Source of the DNA: an uncultured Clostridia bacterium
GTDB lineage: Bacteria > Bacillota > Clostridia > Christensenellales > Borkfalkiaceae
DNA length: 64,000 nucleotides
Direction: 5' to 3'
NCBI GenBank assembly: GCA_934247935.1
Contig: CAKQKE010000010.1
Location: forward strand, 1-64,000
Within the stretch, counting starts at the first letter, position 1, and each line of letters begins with the position of its first letter. The notes below the pieces were generated by a model. The model searched no databases and was not told where the DNA came from. It saw only the letters and a program-made list of their open reading frames with translations. Of this stretch, positions 1 to 8,114 are shown piece after piece. Made by a program: the position numbers and the translations under genes.

Positions 1-120
1 GCTCCTTTTGGTCGCCCTCTAACACCTATATCAGTATATACAACGCACTGTAACATTTTATTGGCCACCTGCGTTTTTAATGGCATTTTTACCTTTTCAA
101 CGACTTTTCGAGAGTAAAAA

Positions 121-150
121 AACAGCCACTCTTCCACAAGAATGGCTGTT
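121..150. terminator. Bidirectional hairpin terminator at the left island flank
   Basis: Arms AACAGCCAcTCTT (121-133) and AAGAaTGGCTGTT (138-150) enclose a 4-base loop, with an A-run on the left and a T-run on the right, so it could work in either direction. It sits about 57 bases beyond the ppdK-tail copy at 207-236. The intact ppdK has a similar hairpin at almost the same distance (25,410-25,437), so this is probably the original ppdK terminator or its homologue. The rest of 1-206 holds no gene that I can support. Confidence 0.75.
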
Positions 151-206
151 TTTTGTTTGTTTTATTGTAAATTATACCTTTTTAACCCTGTTTTTGGTTT
201 ATTTGG

Positions 207-236
207 TCGCCCTCGGACTACGGATATTAGCCTGTG
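207..236 (-). other. Left attachment-site candidate: copy of the ppdK 3' end
   Basis: On the minus strand this stretch reads as the last codons of PPDK (RAQANIRSPR, then ATK and a stop). The intact gene ends AAQANIRNPRG at 25,494. About 27 of 30 bases agree, with two silent third-base changes and one Asn-to-Ser codon. Similarity stops abruptly at 237, where an in-frame stop precedes the shared codons. This is the footprint expected of an element inserted at a gene 3' end, with the tail present at both borders. The recombinase gene lies just inside. Which copy is ancestral cannot be told from this window. Confidence 0.7.
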
Positions 237-376
237 CTCGTTATCGTTTGCCCTGTGCGACCGATTGCAGGTCTAGCAGTACGCTGTTATCGCAAGACTA
301 TATCCCATATATTTTTCCGCCGTAGCGGTTGTATTCAATTTTAATTTTTTTAAGTTTTTCCCTTATCATTCTTTGG

Positions 377-2152
377 TTATATAAACACCCTCACCGTTAA
401 ATCCTGCCATTGATTTGGTCTAAGCATACCGTCTTTTTCCTTTCGATAAGACCGTGCCCCTTTATAATCAATCGTAAACTCCCATACCAACTTTTTCATA
501 TCGTTAGGCTTATCAATTAAGTCAAAATTCATATACCAATTAAAGCACGTTTCCGTCACGGGAACAATGGTATGAACGAACTGATTAATCACTTCCCTAT
601 CAATATAATGCTCGGTAAAATCCATTTTCGATAATAGAAAGTCTTCCACCTTTTTAGCAGGCTCTTCTTCGCCGTCTTCGTTTGGAACCATTCCCGCATC
701 AAGAATACGCCTTTTGTTAATTAGTTCGATTTTCTCTTGCTCGATTTCCTTTTTCAGGTCTAAATAAGAGTCTTTGGGGATTTCGTCTTCCAAACGCATA
801 CGGGTTAAACGTTTTAGTTTTTCGTCTAACTTTGCAATCTCTTTATCAACCGTTGACTTGATTTCCGCTGCTTTTTGATATTCTTCAAACACGCCGATTT
901 GATATAAAGACGACACGTTGTTCAGAATATCTTTCTTGCTACCCCATAACCCTGCAAAAATATGCCTTGCCATCATCTCTAACTTCCAATCGCATATTTC
1001 TCTCAGATTACAAGTCTTTGCATCGTCAATCCCTGCTTCAAGACTGATATCCTTTGAACCGTTGTTAAGTTGATTATAGCATTTGTACCCGTAAATGACT
1101 TCGCCGTTTTTATTCTTGCGCCACTTGTTTTTGCGCATTTTATAACCGCATCTGCACTTTAACTTTTTCGTCCAAACGTCGCCGCTTTCGTGAATACCCG
1201 TTTTGTGAAGCACTTCTCCGTTTTCCGTGCGGAATTTGCTATACCTTGTGCGTTGCTCTCTTATCTGCTTGCATCTATCCCATTGTTCTTCGGATATAAT
1301 CGGCTCGAAATCGCCTTTTACGTAAAGATAGGTATCTTCATCACGGTTTATAATAATCTTTTGGTCAAGAAAATTATTTCTTCGGGATTTTAAGTACGCA
1401 GGATAGCCTTTGTAGGTTGAGTTATGTAGTATTCGTGATATTTTTGAATTTTTCCATCTGACTAATCCAGAACTATCCTTTCTTTTTCGCCTTATCATTT
1501 CGTCGCGAATTTGAGAGATTCCTTTGCCCGCCGAGTACATATCGTAAATCATACGCACCGTTTCGGCTTGCTCTTCGTTAATTACGTAAGTGCCTTTCGC
1601 CTTGTCTCTATCGTAACCAAGAATATTACCGCTTCCGTATAAAACGCCCTTGTCTCTACTGATTTTTTGTCCTGCTCGAACGCGTTCGGAAATTTTTCTA
1701 CTTTCTTCTTGCGCAAGCGTCGCCATAATCGTTAGCCTTAGTTCGCCGTCTCCGTCCATCGTCCAAATGTTGTCTTCCACAAAATAGACTTCGATGCCGT
1801 ACTCTTTTAGTTCTCTCGTAACCACGAGCGTATCCACCGTATTTCTTGCAAAACGGCATACTTCTCTCGTTACGATTAAATCGAACTTTTTCTGCTTTGC
1901 GTCCTGCAACATTTTTAAAAATGCAGGTCGCTTTTTCGCTTGCGTTCCCGTAATCCCCTCGTCGATATACTTTTTAATAACATACCAATTAGGATTTCTG
2001 TTCGCAACGTCGTCATACCATTGCATTTGATTTTCCAAAGCCGATAATTGCGCTTCGTGCTCGGTACTTACTCGTCCGTAGAAAACCACTTTTCTTTGCC
2101 TTGCTCTGTTAAAATTAACGTTAGTGGGCATTACCATTCCGTTTTCAATCAA
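377..2152 (-). CDS. Large serine recombinase (integrase/excisionase of the island)
   Basis: A 591-aa site-specific recombinase of the large serine family, expected to integrate and excise the island by a phosphoserine mechanism. The resolvase domain holds the nucleophile in YGRVST (Ser29), followed by a DLIVTREVCRFARN segment. A recombinase domain lies near 170-290, a cysteine zinc-ribbon (CRCGYK...YKC) near 330-360 and a coiled coil near 430-490. Size and order match TndX/TnpX-type transposon recombinases. Translation starts at TTG (2150-2152), eight bases after AAGGAGG and overlapping the stop of the upstream small gene, so the two are translationally coupled. Its position at the left border next to the att candidate fits an integrase role. 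Confidence 0.93.
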   Translation of the reverse strand: MIENGMVMPTNVNFNRARQRKVVFYGRVSTEHEAQLSALENQMQWYDDVANRNPNWYVIKKYIDEGITGTQAKKRPAFLKMLQDAKQKKFDLIVTREVCRFARNTVDTLVVTRELKEYGIEVYFVEDNIWTMDGDGELRLTIMATLAQEESRKISERVRAGQKISRDKGVLYGSGNILGYDRDKAKGTYVINEEQAETVRMIYDMYSAGKGISQIRDEMIRRKRKDSSGLVRWKNSKISRILHNSTYKGYPAYLKSRRNNFLDQKIIINRDEDTYLYVKGDFEPIISEEQWDRCKQIREQRTRYSKFRTENGEVLHKTGIHESGDVWTKKLKCRCGYKMRKNKWRKNKNGEVIYGYKCYNQLNNGSKDISLEAGIDDAKTCNLREICDWKLEMMARHIFAGLWGSKKDILNNVSSLYQIGVFEEYQKAAEIKSTVDKEIAKLDEKLKRLTRMRLEDEIPKDSYLDLKKEIEQEKIELINKRRILDAGMVPNEDGEEEPAKKVEDFLLSKMDFTEHYIDREVINQFVHTIVPVTETCFNWYMNFDLIDKPNDMKKLVWEFTIDYKGARSYRKEKDGMLRPNQWQDLTVRVFI

Positions 2153-2421
2153 GTTAAATCGCCTCCTTTGAATAATTTATTTTGCTTTACTACACTTTCC
2201 CCAAACTGCGCACGCTTCTTTTCGCTTTTAGCGTATTCCTGCTCGTCAATCATTTCGTTATCACGCATAATTTCCAGCATCTTAAACGCGATAATCTTAT
2301 TTAATATCTCCATATTTATTTTTGACTTGTCGATTTTCTCTATGCTTTGGGCTGTGTAGCCGCCTTGATTTTCCACTTCACTATTTAATTTTTCTTTGTT
2401 TTTTAATTCCTTATAATTCAA
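2149..2421 (-). CDS. Small protein coupled to the serine recombinase
   Basis: A 90-aa charged protein starting at TTG behind AAGGAG and ending in TTGA overlap with the recombinase start. The C-terminal half contains LNKIIAFKMLEIMRDNEMIDEQEYAKSEKK written as one predicted helical region (about residues 40-70), resembling short SHOCT-like helical modules found before recombinases in clostridial transposons. No catalytic motif is visible. It may be a recombination directionality or accessory factor, but that is an inference from position only. Confidence 0.7.
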   Translation of the reverse strand: MNYKELKNKEKLNSEVENQGGYTAQSIEKIDKSKINMEILNKIIAFKMLEIMRDNEMIDEQEYAKSEKKRAQFGESVVKQNKLFKGGDLT

Positions 2422-2507
2422 TTCTCCTTAATTTTTATTTTATAGGGAATTATCCGCATTTTTAACGGAAAGATAAATACGGATCCCCTATACAATCATT
2501 TTCTCCT

Positions 2508-2674
2508 TAAAGGCTACGCCGTATAATGTTATCAAGCGAGAAGCGTAAACGATTTTGATGAAGAAAAACGCGGCTTTTTGCAGTAATAGACTGATGCTAT
2601 TACAAAAAAAGCCAACGCATTAATTCGCAAAATCGGCAGCATATCGCGCTGTATGTTATTATACGGCGTAGCCT
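2508..2674. repeat. Nested 165-bp inverted repeat between recombinase module and RHH gene
   Basis: Three nested pairs of arms share one centre. The outer arm is AAGGCTACGCCGTATAAT (about 2509-2526), matched by ATTATACGGCGTAGCCTT (2656-2673). The middle pair is CGATTTTG (2550-2557) with CAAAATCG (2628-2635). The inner pair is GGCTTTTT..GTAATAG with CTATTAC..AAAAAGCC (about 2572-2613). No gene occupies 2422-2716. The shape fits a miniature mobile element, a recombination or transfer site, or a structured RNA; I cannot choose between these. Confidence 0.7.
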
Positions 2675-2716
2675 TAATATTCCCGACGTTACGGGTGTAT
2701 TAAGTATAGTGTAAAA

Positions 2717-2941
2717 CTATATTCCGCTGTTGTCTGTAAACTTCAAAAGTTCATAAGCCTTTTTAATGAAGTCCACCTTTGTCATTTTGCGTTCTTTTAA
2801 AAACGCATTGATTTCGTCAAACAGCTCTCTCGGTATCATTGTCTGAAAATTACCGCTTGCCGCCTGACGCTTTTCTTTGTTCCTTGCCTCGTACTTACGA
2901 TTAGCAACCCTCTGCGGAGTATCTTCCTTTCTCGTAACCAT
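2717..2941 (-). CDS. Ribbon-helix-helix type DNA-binding protein
   Basis: A 74-aa basic protein with the pattern FQTMIPRELFDEINAFL, then KERKMTKVDFIKKAYELL. This is a beta strand followed by two helices, as in CopG/Arc-type repressors common on mobilizable elements. ATG is preceded by GGAGG. Its promoter carries a perfect 18-bp palindrome across the -10 box, so autoregulation is likely. It probably controls its own promoter and perhaps the mob or recombinase genes; the target set is inferred. Confidence 0.75.
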   Translation of the reverse strand: MVTRKEDTPQRVANRKYEARNKEKRQAASGNFQTMIPRELFDEINAFLKERKMTKVDFIKKAYELLKFTDNSGI

Positions 2942-2962
2942 AACAAACCTCCGAAAAATGTT

Positions 2963-3003
2963 TATAGTATATATACTATACCATATTTTTACCTTTTTGT
3001 CAA
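2963..3003 (-). promoter_or_regulatory. Promoter with palindromic operator upstream of the RHH gene
   Basis: Reading on the minus strand, TTGACA (2998-3003) and TATAGT (2975-2980) are separated by exactly 17 bases, a near-consensus vegetative promoter. The -10 box lies inside the perfect palindrome TATAGTATATATACTATA (2963-2980). A repressor bound there would block the promoter, which fits autoregulation by the adjacent ribbon-helix-helix protein. Confidence 0.75.
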
Positions 3004-3037
3004 TGGGTTTTAGAGAGTTGGCAATAATGCCACTCCG

Positions 3038-3547
3038 CTATTTCAGCAGTAAAAGCACCGAAACTACCGCCTGTGCCAAAAGCAGTACGGGTGTTGCCCA
3101 GAAAAAGAATTTTCTGAATCCGCTTTCAAATGCGATTTCATCCTTTGCCTTTTCAATTTCTTTCTCCGTCTCTCTTACCTTTTGAGTGAGCGATTGCGCT
3201 TGCTGATTCATTTTGAATACGGCGTCGTCTGCGGCTTTGTTTACCCGCTCGTTCAGCGTCTTTGTAGCCGAATCAGTCGCCTTTTCCGTAGCTGTATTTA
3301 CTTGGCGCTCTATCCCCGATACCGTTGTCGTTATCTTGTCCAACGTTTGATTCAAGTCTCTCGACAACTTCTCGTTGCTCTCTTTCACGTCTTTCGTGAA
3401 TTGCTTTAAGTCGTCGTTCAGATTCCTCTCGAGCAGCTCGTTCTGCCATTCTACGTTCTTCACTTGCCGCGTCAATTCCGCAATTCGCACATTTTGCGTC
3501 AAAATCAAGTCGTTGCATTTCTCGTTCGATACCGCCAAGGCTTGCAT
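3038..3547 (-). CDS. Coiled-coil, C-terminally membrane-anchored mobilization accessory protein
   Basis: The protein is dominated by charged heptad-like sequence (NDDLKQFTKDVKESNEK, VRETEKEIEKAKDEI) and ends in one hydrophobic segment (FFFWATPVLLLAQAVVSVLLLL), so it should be tail-anchored in the membrane. The open frame reaches a TTG at 3679 with a weak ribosome site. I prefer the ATG at 3545-3547, which has GGAAGG seven bases upstream, giving about 169 aa. It overlaps the end of the relaxase gene in another frame, as mobB does in small staphylococcal mob plasmids. A role in relaxosome docking is inferred. Confidence 0.7.
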   Translation of the reverse strand: MQALAVSNEKCNDLILTQNVRIAELTRQVKNVEWQNELLERNLNDDLKQFTKDVKESNEKLSRDLNQTLDKITTTVSGIERQVNTATEKATDSATKTLNERVNKAADDAVFKMNQQAQSLTQKVRETEKEIEKAKDEIAFESGFRKFFFWATPVLLLAQAVVSVLLLLK

Positions 3548-4415
3548 TAACAATCCTTCCCGCGCTTGCGCCGTTACCTGTTTTACTTCTTCGCACAACG
3601 CCTGCGCCGGCAGGTTGTCCGATAAATCCACTTCGTCCGTTATAGGATCCGGACTTCTCCCCGTTATTCTGTTTTCCAATTTTTCTTAATACCTCGCTTT
3701 TCGTATAATTTGTTCCGAGCTTTTCCCCTCGGATGGGCTTTTGTTTTTCGGGATGCAGGTAGGAATAATCCTTGCCGTCTCTCGTAATTTTTACGCCGTA
3801 ACATTTCTCCAAATATTCTTTGAATTTGTCAGGCGTATTTGAGTTTTTGATTGCCTCGGCGATAACCTCTCGTAGTTCTTCTTTCCAACTCGTGCCGCCT
3901 TTTAACATTATCTTGCGTTCGGTTGCCGTTCGGCTGTTCTTGCCTCTTTTGCGGAATTCCGTTGCCGTAAAACCATGCTCTTTTCCGATTCGGTTAACTT
4001 CGTCTTTCATAGCAACGTAATCCTTTTGACTGAACTGCAACTTCTTTCCCGTAATCGGGTGAACGGCGTTTACGATGATATGACTGTGAACGGTCTGCGT
4101 GTCCGTGTGCGTTGCTATGACGCACTCGCAACTTTCAAACAGTCTTTGTGCGACCTCTTCGGCGTATCGGTGAGCTTGCTGTGCGGTAACGTTATCGCTC
4201 CTTGCACATGACAGTTTGAAATGATAGTACTTTCTTTCGTCAAACTTATCCCCCTTACCAAACCGCTTTGCCGTCTCCTCGAACTGCACCGCATAGTCCT
4301 CGTCCTCGAAAAGATTCCTCGAAGAGACGTATGCCGCTTTCTTCGGGTCGGTGATGTAGGTTATCCCGTTTTTCGGTTTCGCCTTGCTTGCGCTACATTT
4401 CAAAAGCGGCATCAT
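3273..4415 (-). CDS. MOBP-type relaxase (MobA/VirD2 family)
   Basis: A 380-aa relaxase that should nick the island at its oriT and lead the transferred strand. The metal-binding histidine triad is visible as H103, H110 and H112 in HTDTQTVHSHIIVNAV. The candidate nucleophile tyrosine is near the N-terminus (GITYITDP, Tyr20). The C-terminus is a charged coiled coil (EERRMAERAAREESERR). It follows mobC with a 4-base ATGA overlap. No type IV secretion genes are present, so the element would be mobilizable and not self-transmissible. The last 92-135 codons overlap the coiled-coil gene in another frame. Confidence 0.92.
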   Translation of the reverse strand: MMPLLKCSASKAKPKNGITYITDPKKAAYVSSRNLFEDEDYAVQFEETAKRFGKGDKFDERKYYHFKLSCARSDNVTAQQAHRYAEEVAQRLFESCECVIATHTDTQTVHSHIIVNAVHPITGKKLQFSQKDYVAMKDEVNRIGKEHGFTATEFRKRGKNSRTATERKIMLKGGTSWKEELREVIAEAIKNSNTPDKFKEYLEKCYGVKITRDGKDYSYLHPEKQKPIRGEKLGTNYTKSEVLRKIGKQNNGEKSGSYNGRSGFIGQPAGAGVVRRSKTGNGASAGRIVNASLGGIEREMQRLDFDAKCANCGIDAASEERRMAERAAREESERRLKAIHERREREQREVVERLESNVGQDNDNGIGDRAPSKYSYGKGD

Positions 4416-4729
4416 CCGCCTCCGATTGCGACAGAGATTTTACGGTATAAATTTTTCAGTTCAGTGATACAGCTTTTTATTTCCCGTTCCGTATCTATAC
4501 CGTAGTACCCGTTTCTTACCGCTTGATTGAGATTGTTGCCTTGGCGTTTTAACTCTGCTAACAACTCGCTTGCGTGTTCGACCACAACAATCGGTTCACC
4601 CGTGATTGCCCGTATTACAAACTCGGTCATTGTCAGCCCGCTGGTCGCTATCGCTCTGTCTATTAAGTTTTTCTCTTTTTCCTTCGCCCTGAACATGTAG
4701 GCGAACGATCTTGTTCTGTTGCCTATAAT
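4412..4729 (-). CDS. mobC: MobC relaxosome accessory protein
   Basis: Carries the MobC hallmark LLAELKRQGNNLNQAVR near the C-terminus and a ribbon-helix-helix-like N-terminal part (LIDRAIATSGLTMTEFVIRAI). It assists the relaxase at oriT. The open frame runs up to 4843, but the extra N-terminal codons overlap a series of hairpins and look non-coding. AAGGAGG at about 4733-4739 points to initiation near 4724-4729 at a non-ATG codon (ATT or ATA), giving a protein beginning xxGNRTRSF as in relatives. The first ATG is at 4694-4696. The start is therefore uncertain; the family call is firm. Confidence 0.85.
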   Translation of the reverse strand: MIGNRTRSFAYMFRAKEKEKNLIDRAIATSGLTMTEFVIRAITGEPIVVVEHASELLAELKRQGNNLNQAVRNGYYGIDTEREIKSCITELKNLYRKISVAIGGG

Positions 4730-4770
4730 ACTTCCTCCTTTTCTTATTTCGTTCGTTGATTTTCGGGGTC

Positions 4771-4905
4771 TTAGGGGTTTGCCCCTAACGAGGCGACTTG
4801 TAAAGTCGGTATTTGGCAATCCAAATACGTTCCTCGCTATCACGTTACGGCAAACTTACGCACTATGCCGTAGGCTTACGCATACGGCAACGGTGCGCCG
4901 TTGCC
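4771..4905. other. oriT candidate: cluster of four perfect hairpins upstream of mobC
   Basis: Perfect inverted repeats occur at 4771-4788 (TTAGGGG/CCCCTAA), 4794-4808 (CGACTT/AAGTCG), 4809-4828 (GTATTTGG/CCAAATAC) and 4886-4905 (GGCAACGG/CCGTTGCC). Origins of transfer of MOBP elements are short inverted repeats just upstream of mobC and the relaxase, which is exactly this position. The nick site cannot be assigned by eye. The rest of the gap to 5282 shows a small hairpin at 5207-5227 and nothing else that I can call. Confidence 0.55.
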
Positions 4906-5282
4906 GCTCCTCTTCCCACAAAACTCTGCTAAAGCAAATCTTTTGCGGGAGCCCTATTGATTACCCCCCCATTTATTCAATTGTCTTTTGCCTGCGTTTT
5001 AAGGCTGTAAGCTTCGCCTGGTCTTTTCCTTTTATCTCCTCCGCTAAATTATTTTTTGAGTTGCCCTGTTGAGACAAGCTCGGAATTTTTGCCCTGTTCG
5101 GGCATAGAAAAAGCCCTACTGTTGTTCACAGTCGAGCCATGTTTTCGCGCTCTGTACGAGCGTGTTCTATTACGCCGATTACTCATTTTTACGTTTTTGC
5201 AAGCTCTTCCCTTTCGTAAAAAGGGAAAACGTTAATTTGAAAGCCTATTAAGTATCTCCTTCAAAATATGCTTTTTCACTTT

Positions 5283-7832
5283 TTACCATTTTATTGCAAA
5301 TTTTTTACCATACACAATAATATTTCCATCTCTGCTTTTCTCAACAAAACCTATAGGCGAACCGCCTTTAAGCATAAAATCCTTAAAGTGACGAGCATTT
5401 ACTATCGGGGCATAAATTCGCCAATCGGACGGACGATTCTTTTCATAATGGCGAGCCACGAATATAAGAACGTTTCTACTCGTTAGCCATTTGGAAACTT
5501 GCTTATCTCTATCGGCTTTCTCTTCTTCTATTTTTTCGTAAACAACCTCTTTTTCTTGGTCATCCGAAACTCGTAGTTCCATATACAAACGGTCAATTCT
5601 CTTTCTATACTCTTCACAAATCTCAATGATTTTATCTCTATGCCTATAATCGGTAGCGTTATCCGAAGTCGTAATTTCTCCCACAACCCAAGAAATGGGC
5701 ATATAATTAACTCTTTTCCTTTTGCCCTTTACAAAGTTAAACTTTTTAACGGCTTGATAAATATAATCCATCGCCGTATCGTAAAAGTCGTACTCGTTTT
5801 CTTTTCCCTTATCGTCGATTTCCTTAAAGAAAATCGGTGCAGGACTATTATACTTCTTGCGCAATGCGAAAAGTTCTTTCCCAACGTTTACGTTATCGTA
5901 AGCGCGCTTTGCTTTGTCTATCTCTAAGCCTGACAAAACGGCAAGCTTACAAACGTCGTTATAAATCTCTAAGATTTTCTCCGTAGGTGCACCGCCTTTC
6001 ATTTCGTTCCATATAATACTATTTAATTTTTGCGATAGATTTACGATTTCGCCTATTTTGTTTTCGCTTGTGTCGTGGTCGAGCTCTGCAAGCGTTTGAC
6101 CATTTTTACTCATTGAGGAAATACCGCAAACGGGCACTTTGAAATAATCTTTATATCTCTCTGCACTTTCCACCAACAACTTATCATCGGTTATTAGCAT
6201 TGCATCGGAATCGTAATCGCAACCATTTAAGCGCTGTTGAATATTTTCGCCAATAGCGTTTACGCAGACGATATTATTCCCTAAATCAAAGTAATCCCAT
6301 ATCCCGCCGTCAAGGTTATTTTCCACGCAGTAAAGATTACCCATCGTGATATGCGGTGAGCGCGCGCAAAGAAGTTTTGCGCCGTTTACAAAGCGTTTAG
6401 AATATATTTGCCCTTTCTTTAATTCACTTGTTACCTCTTCCCCTGCTATGCATTTTAACTGTTCCGGACCGTTGCCGAACAACGTTGCGTTCGTGCCGTT
6501 TAATAAAATATGTCCACGGCGCAAACTGCTTTTAAGTCCGCTTACTACGTCATCTCTAAAATTAGCATACAATGCCGTTGTATTAAAATGCGTACAACTG
6601 AAAAGCAATCTAAAAATAACGTCGGCACGATCGGCAAGTCCGTCGGGAGTTTTCTTTTCTTCCCCCTCCTTTTCTCTTGCGTAAGCATCAGTAAAATGAT
6701 AGCGCATAAATTCCACGTCGTTACGAACAAGCGTGATATAATCAAAACTCGGCTTTAATAATTCTTCAGCTTGCGCTTTATCTACCCCTAACGTATTAAG
6801 TAGTTGATAACTGCTCTGCACCATATCGCCGTGAAAAAATCTCGTGCCTTTATCCCATTTCACCACACCGAAAGTATTATCTACGCTTTCTATCCACTTG
6901 CGAATATTCTTCTCGGAAAGACCGCCTGCAAATTTAAGATACTTCAAACTGTTGGGCGTCGTTACCATTACGATTTGACTTACGTCGGTTGCAAGCGTAA
7001 ATCCCCTTTTCTTTATGTCGTCAAGGGTAATATTTTTATCTTTTATCCACTTTTGAAGTTTCGTTCTGAACGCACAAGACTTAAAGAACTTGTTACGAAG
7101 CAGTAACATATGCTTGTCCGTATATCCGCTTTCAAACACGCTTTCGTCTAAAAGACTTTCGCCGTCCCAAATATCGTTTGTGATTTCCGTTTGCTTTTGT
7201 TCGGCTACAAGTTTGCTATCCTTAAGTTCTACGGATATTACTTCTTCCCTAAATACGCTTTTATAATCGGGAACGAAAAGTATTCCATGAAGCGGAATAT
7301 TCACTGTCCCCTTGATGCTACTTAATGATAACGCTTTATATGATTCCCACGAAGCAAGGTCGGTTTGCGCTTTCAAACCACAACTGCTCCATTTATCCAT
7401 CGCCTTATATAAGCGCTCGTCGATAAAAAGGCATTTACCTTCTCTCGAACTACCTGCGCTACGTTTATATCTTACGTAGTGTACATCTCCTAAATGGAAC
7501 CCGTTCTGATAGAAGTGCGAACGCAAGTCTTTGATTTTTACGGGTTTGCCCTCTTGGGACTTATACGTATAGTTAAACTTTAAGTTAATTACGGCAAGGG
7601 TATAATCGTGTTCGTACTTGTCTTGAAAAGAAAACTTTTTACGGCAAATGCGTTTATAAGTTTTTTCCAACTCTATAAGGTCTAGCGAATTATCTAGATA
7701 GACTTTGAACAAACGAAAATAGGCGTCGCTTTTCTTTTCGGGCATTACATACCCAACGCTAACGCCGTTTTCTTGCTCTTGCCGATAAATAGCCGCCGCT
7801 TCTATTGAAATGATTCTGTATGCTTTTCTCAT
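5283..7832 (-). CDS. RdRP/YonO-like double-psi-barrel RNA polymerase homologue
   Basis: An 849-aa protein whose core matches the QDE-1/YonO class of single-subunit polymerases. The catalytic loop reads NGCDYDSDAMLI near residues 534-545, a variant of the DbDGD metal-binding motif in which three Asp are kept and Gly is Ser. Upstream, LLCARSPHITMGNLY (about 486-500) matches the family's RNP..hpGD strand. Downstream, ENKIGEIVNLSQKL and LAVLSGLEIDKAK match the IG.I.N and AVD..K helices. A first barrel is suggested by ITNDIWDG and MLLLRNKFFKSCAF. The cell's own RNA polymerase is multi-subunit, so this is extra. It sits alone between the mob genes and abiE. Transcription of the element or RNA synthesis in defence are possible roles; neither is shown. 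Confidence 0.8.
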   Translation of the reverse strand: MRKAYRIISIEAAAIYRQEQENGVSVGYVMPEKKSDAYFRLFKVYLDNSLDLIELEKTYKRICRKKFSFQDKYEHDYTLAVINLKFNYTYKSQEGKPVKIKDLRSHFYQNGFHLGDVHYVRYKRSAGSSREGKCLFIDERLYKAMDKWSSCGLKAQTDLASWESYKALSLSSIKGTVNIPLHGILFVPDYKSVFREEVISVELKDSKLVAEQKQTEITNDIWDGESLLDESVFESGYTDKHMLLLRNKFFKSCAFRTKLQKWIKDKNITLDDIKKRGFTLATDVSQIVMVTTPNSLKYLKFAGGLSEKNIRKWIESVDNTFGVVKWDKGTRFFHGDMVQSSYQLLNTLGVDKAQAEELLKPSFDYITLVRNDVEFMRYHFTDAYAREKEGEEKKTPDGLADRADVIFRLLFSCTHFNTTALYANFRDDVVSGLKSSLRRGHILLNGTNATLFGNGPEQLKCIAGEEVTSELKKGQIYSKRFVNGAKLLCARSPHITMGNLYCVENNLDGGIWDYFDLGNNIVCVNAIGENIQQRLNGCDYDSDAMLITDDKLLVESAERYKDYFKVPVCGISSMSKNGQTLAELDHDTSENKIGEIVNLSQKLNSIIWNEMKGGAPTEKILEIYNDVCKLAVLSGLEIDKAKRAYDNVNVGKELFALRKKYNSPAPIFFKEIDDKGKENEYDFYDTAMDYIYQAVKKFNFVKGKRKRVNYMPISWVVGEITTSDNATDYRHRDKIIEICEEYRKRIDRLYMELRVSDDQEKEVVYEKIEEEKADRDKQVSKWLTSRNVLIFVARHYEKNRPSDWRIYAPIVNARHFKDFMLKGGSPIGFVEKSRDGNIIVYGKKFAIKW

Positions 7833-7877
7833 AATTACCTAGTCCTTCTATTGTCCGTCCTTATTATACCGTAGTAA

Positions 7878-7898
7878 ATATGACAGTTTCCGTCATAT
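7878..7898. promoter_or_regulatory. Inverted repeat in the polymerase-gene promoter region
   Basis: ATATGAC (7878-7884) and GTCATAT (7892-7898) form a perfect 7-bp inverted repeat with a 7-base spacer, 46 bases upstream of the start of the 849-aa gene. It is operator-like in size and position. No regulator can be assigned. Confidence 0.45.
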
Positions 7899-7927
7899 AT
7901 TATATAAAATTTCAAAGAAAATAGCAA

Positions 7928-7961
7928 AGGTCAAACGTCCACGTTTTGGGACATCTGACCT
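7928..7961 (-). terminator. Probable terminator of the abiE operon
   Basis: AGGTCA..GTCC and GGGAC..TGACCT form an interrupted hairpin (7928-7961) in the gap between abiEii and the polymerase gene, both on the minus strand. On that strand the stem is followed by TTTGC and an AT-rich stretch, so termination is plausible but the T-run is short. Confidence 0.5.
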
Positions 7962-8114
7962 CTTTTGTAAATTTTATTCCACATCGAGCACTCGGTTTCT
8001 TTTTTTAATAATTCGTAATTCATAATATCCTCATTTAATAATTTTCTTTAATTGAAACTGATATACAATTCTACCACACTAAATAAGACAAATAACGTCA
8101 TATTTATAAAAGCT

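Noticed and set aside
80..325. An 81-codon plus-strand frame at the left border
   Set aside because: It crosses the hairpin terminator and the ppdK-tail copy, has no ribosome site, and resembles no protein.
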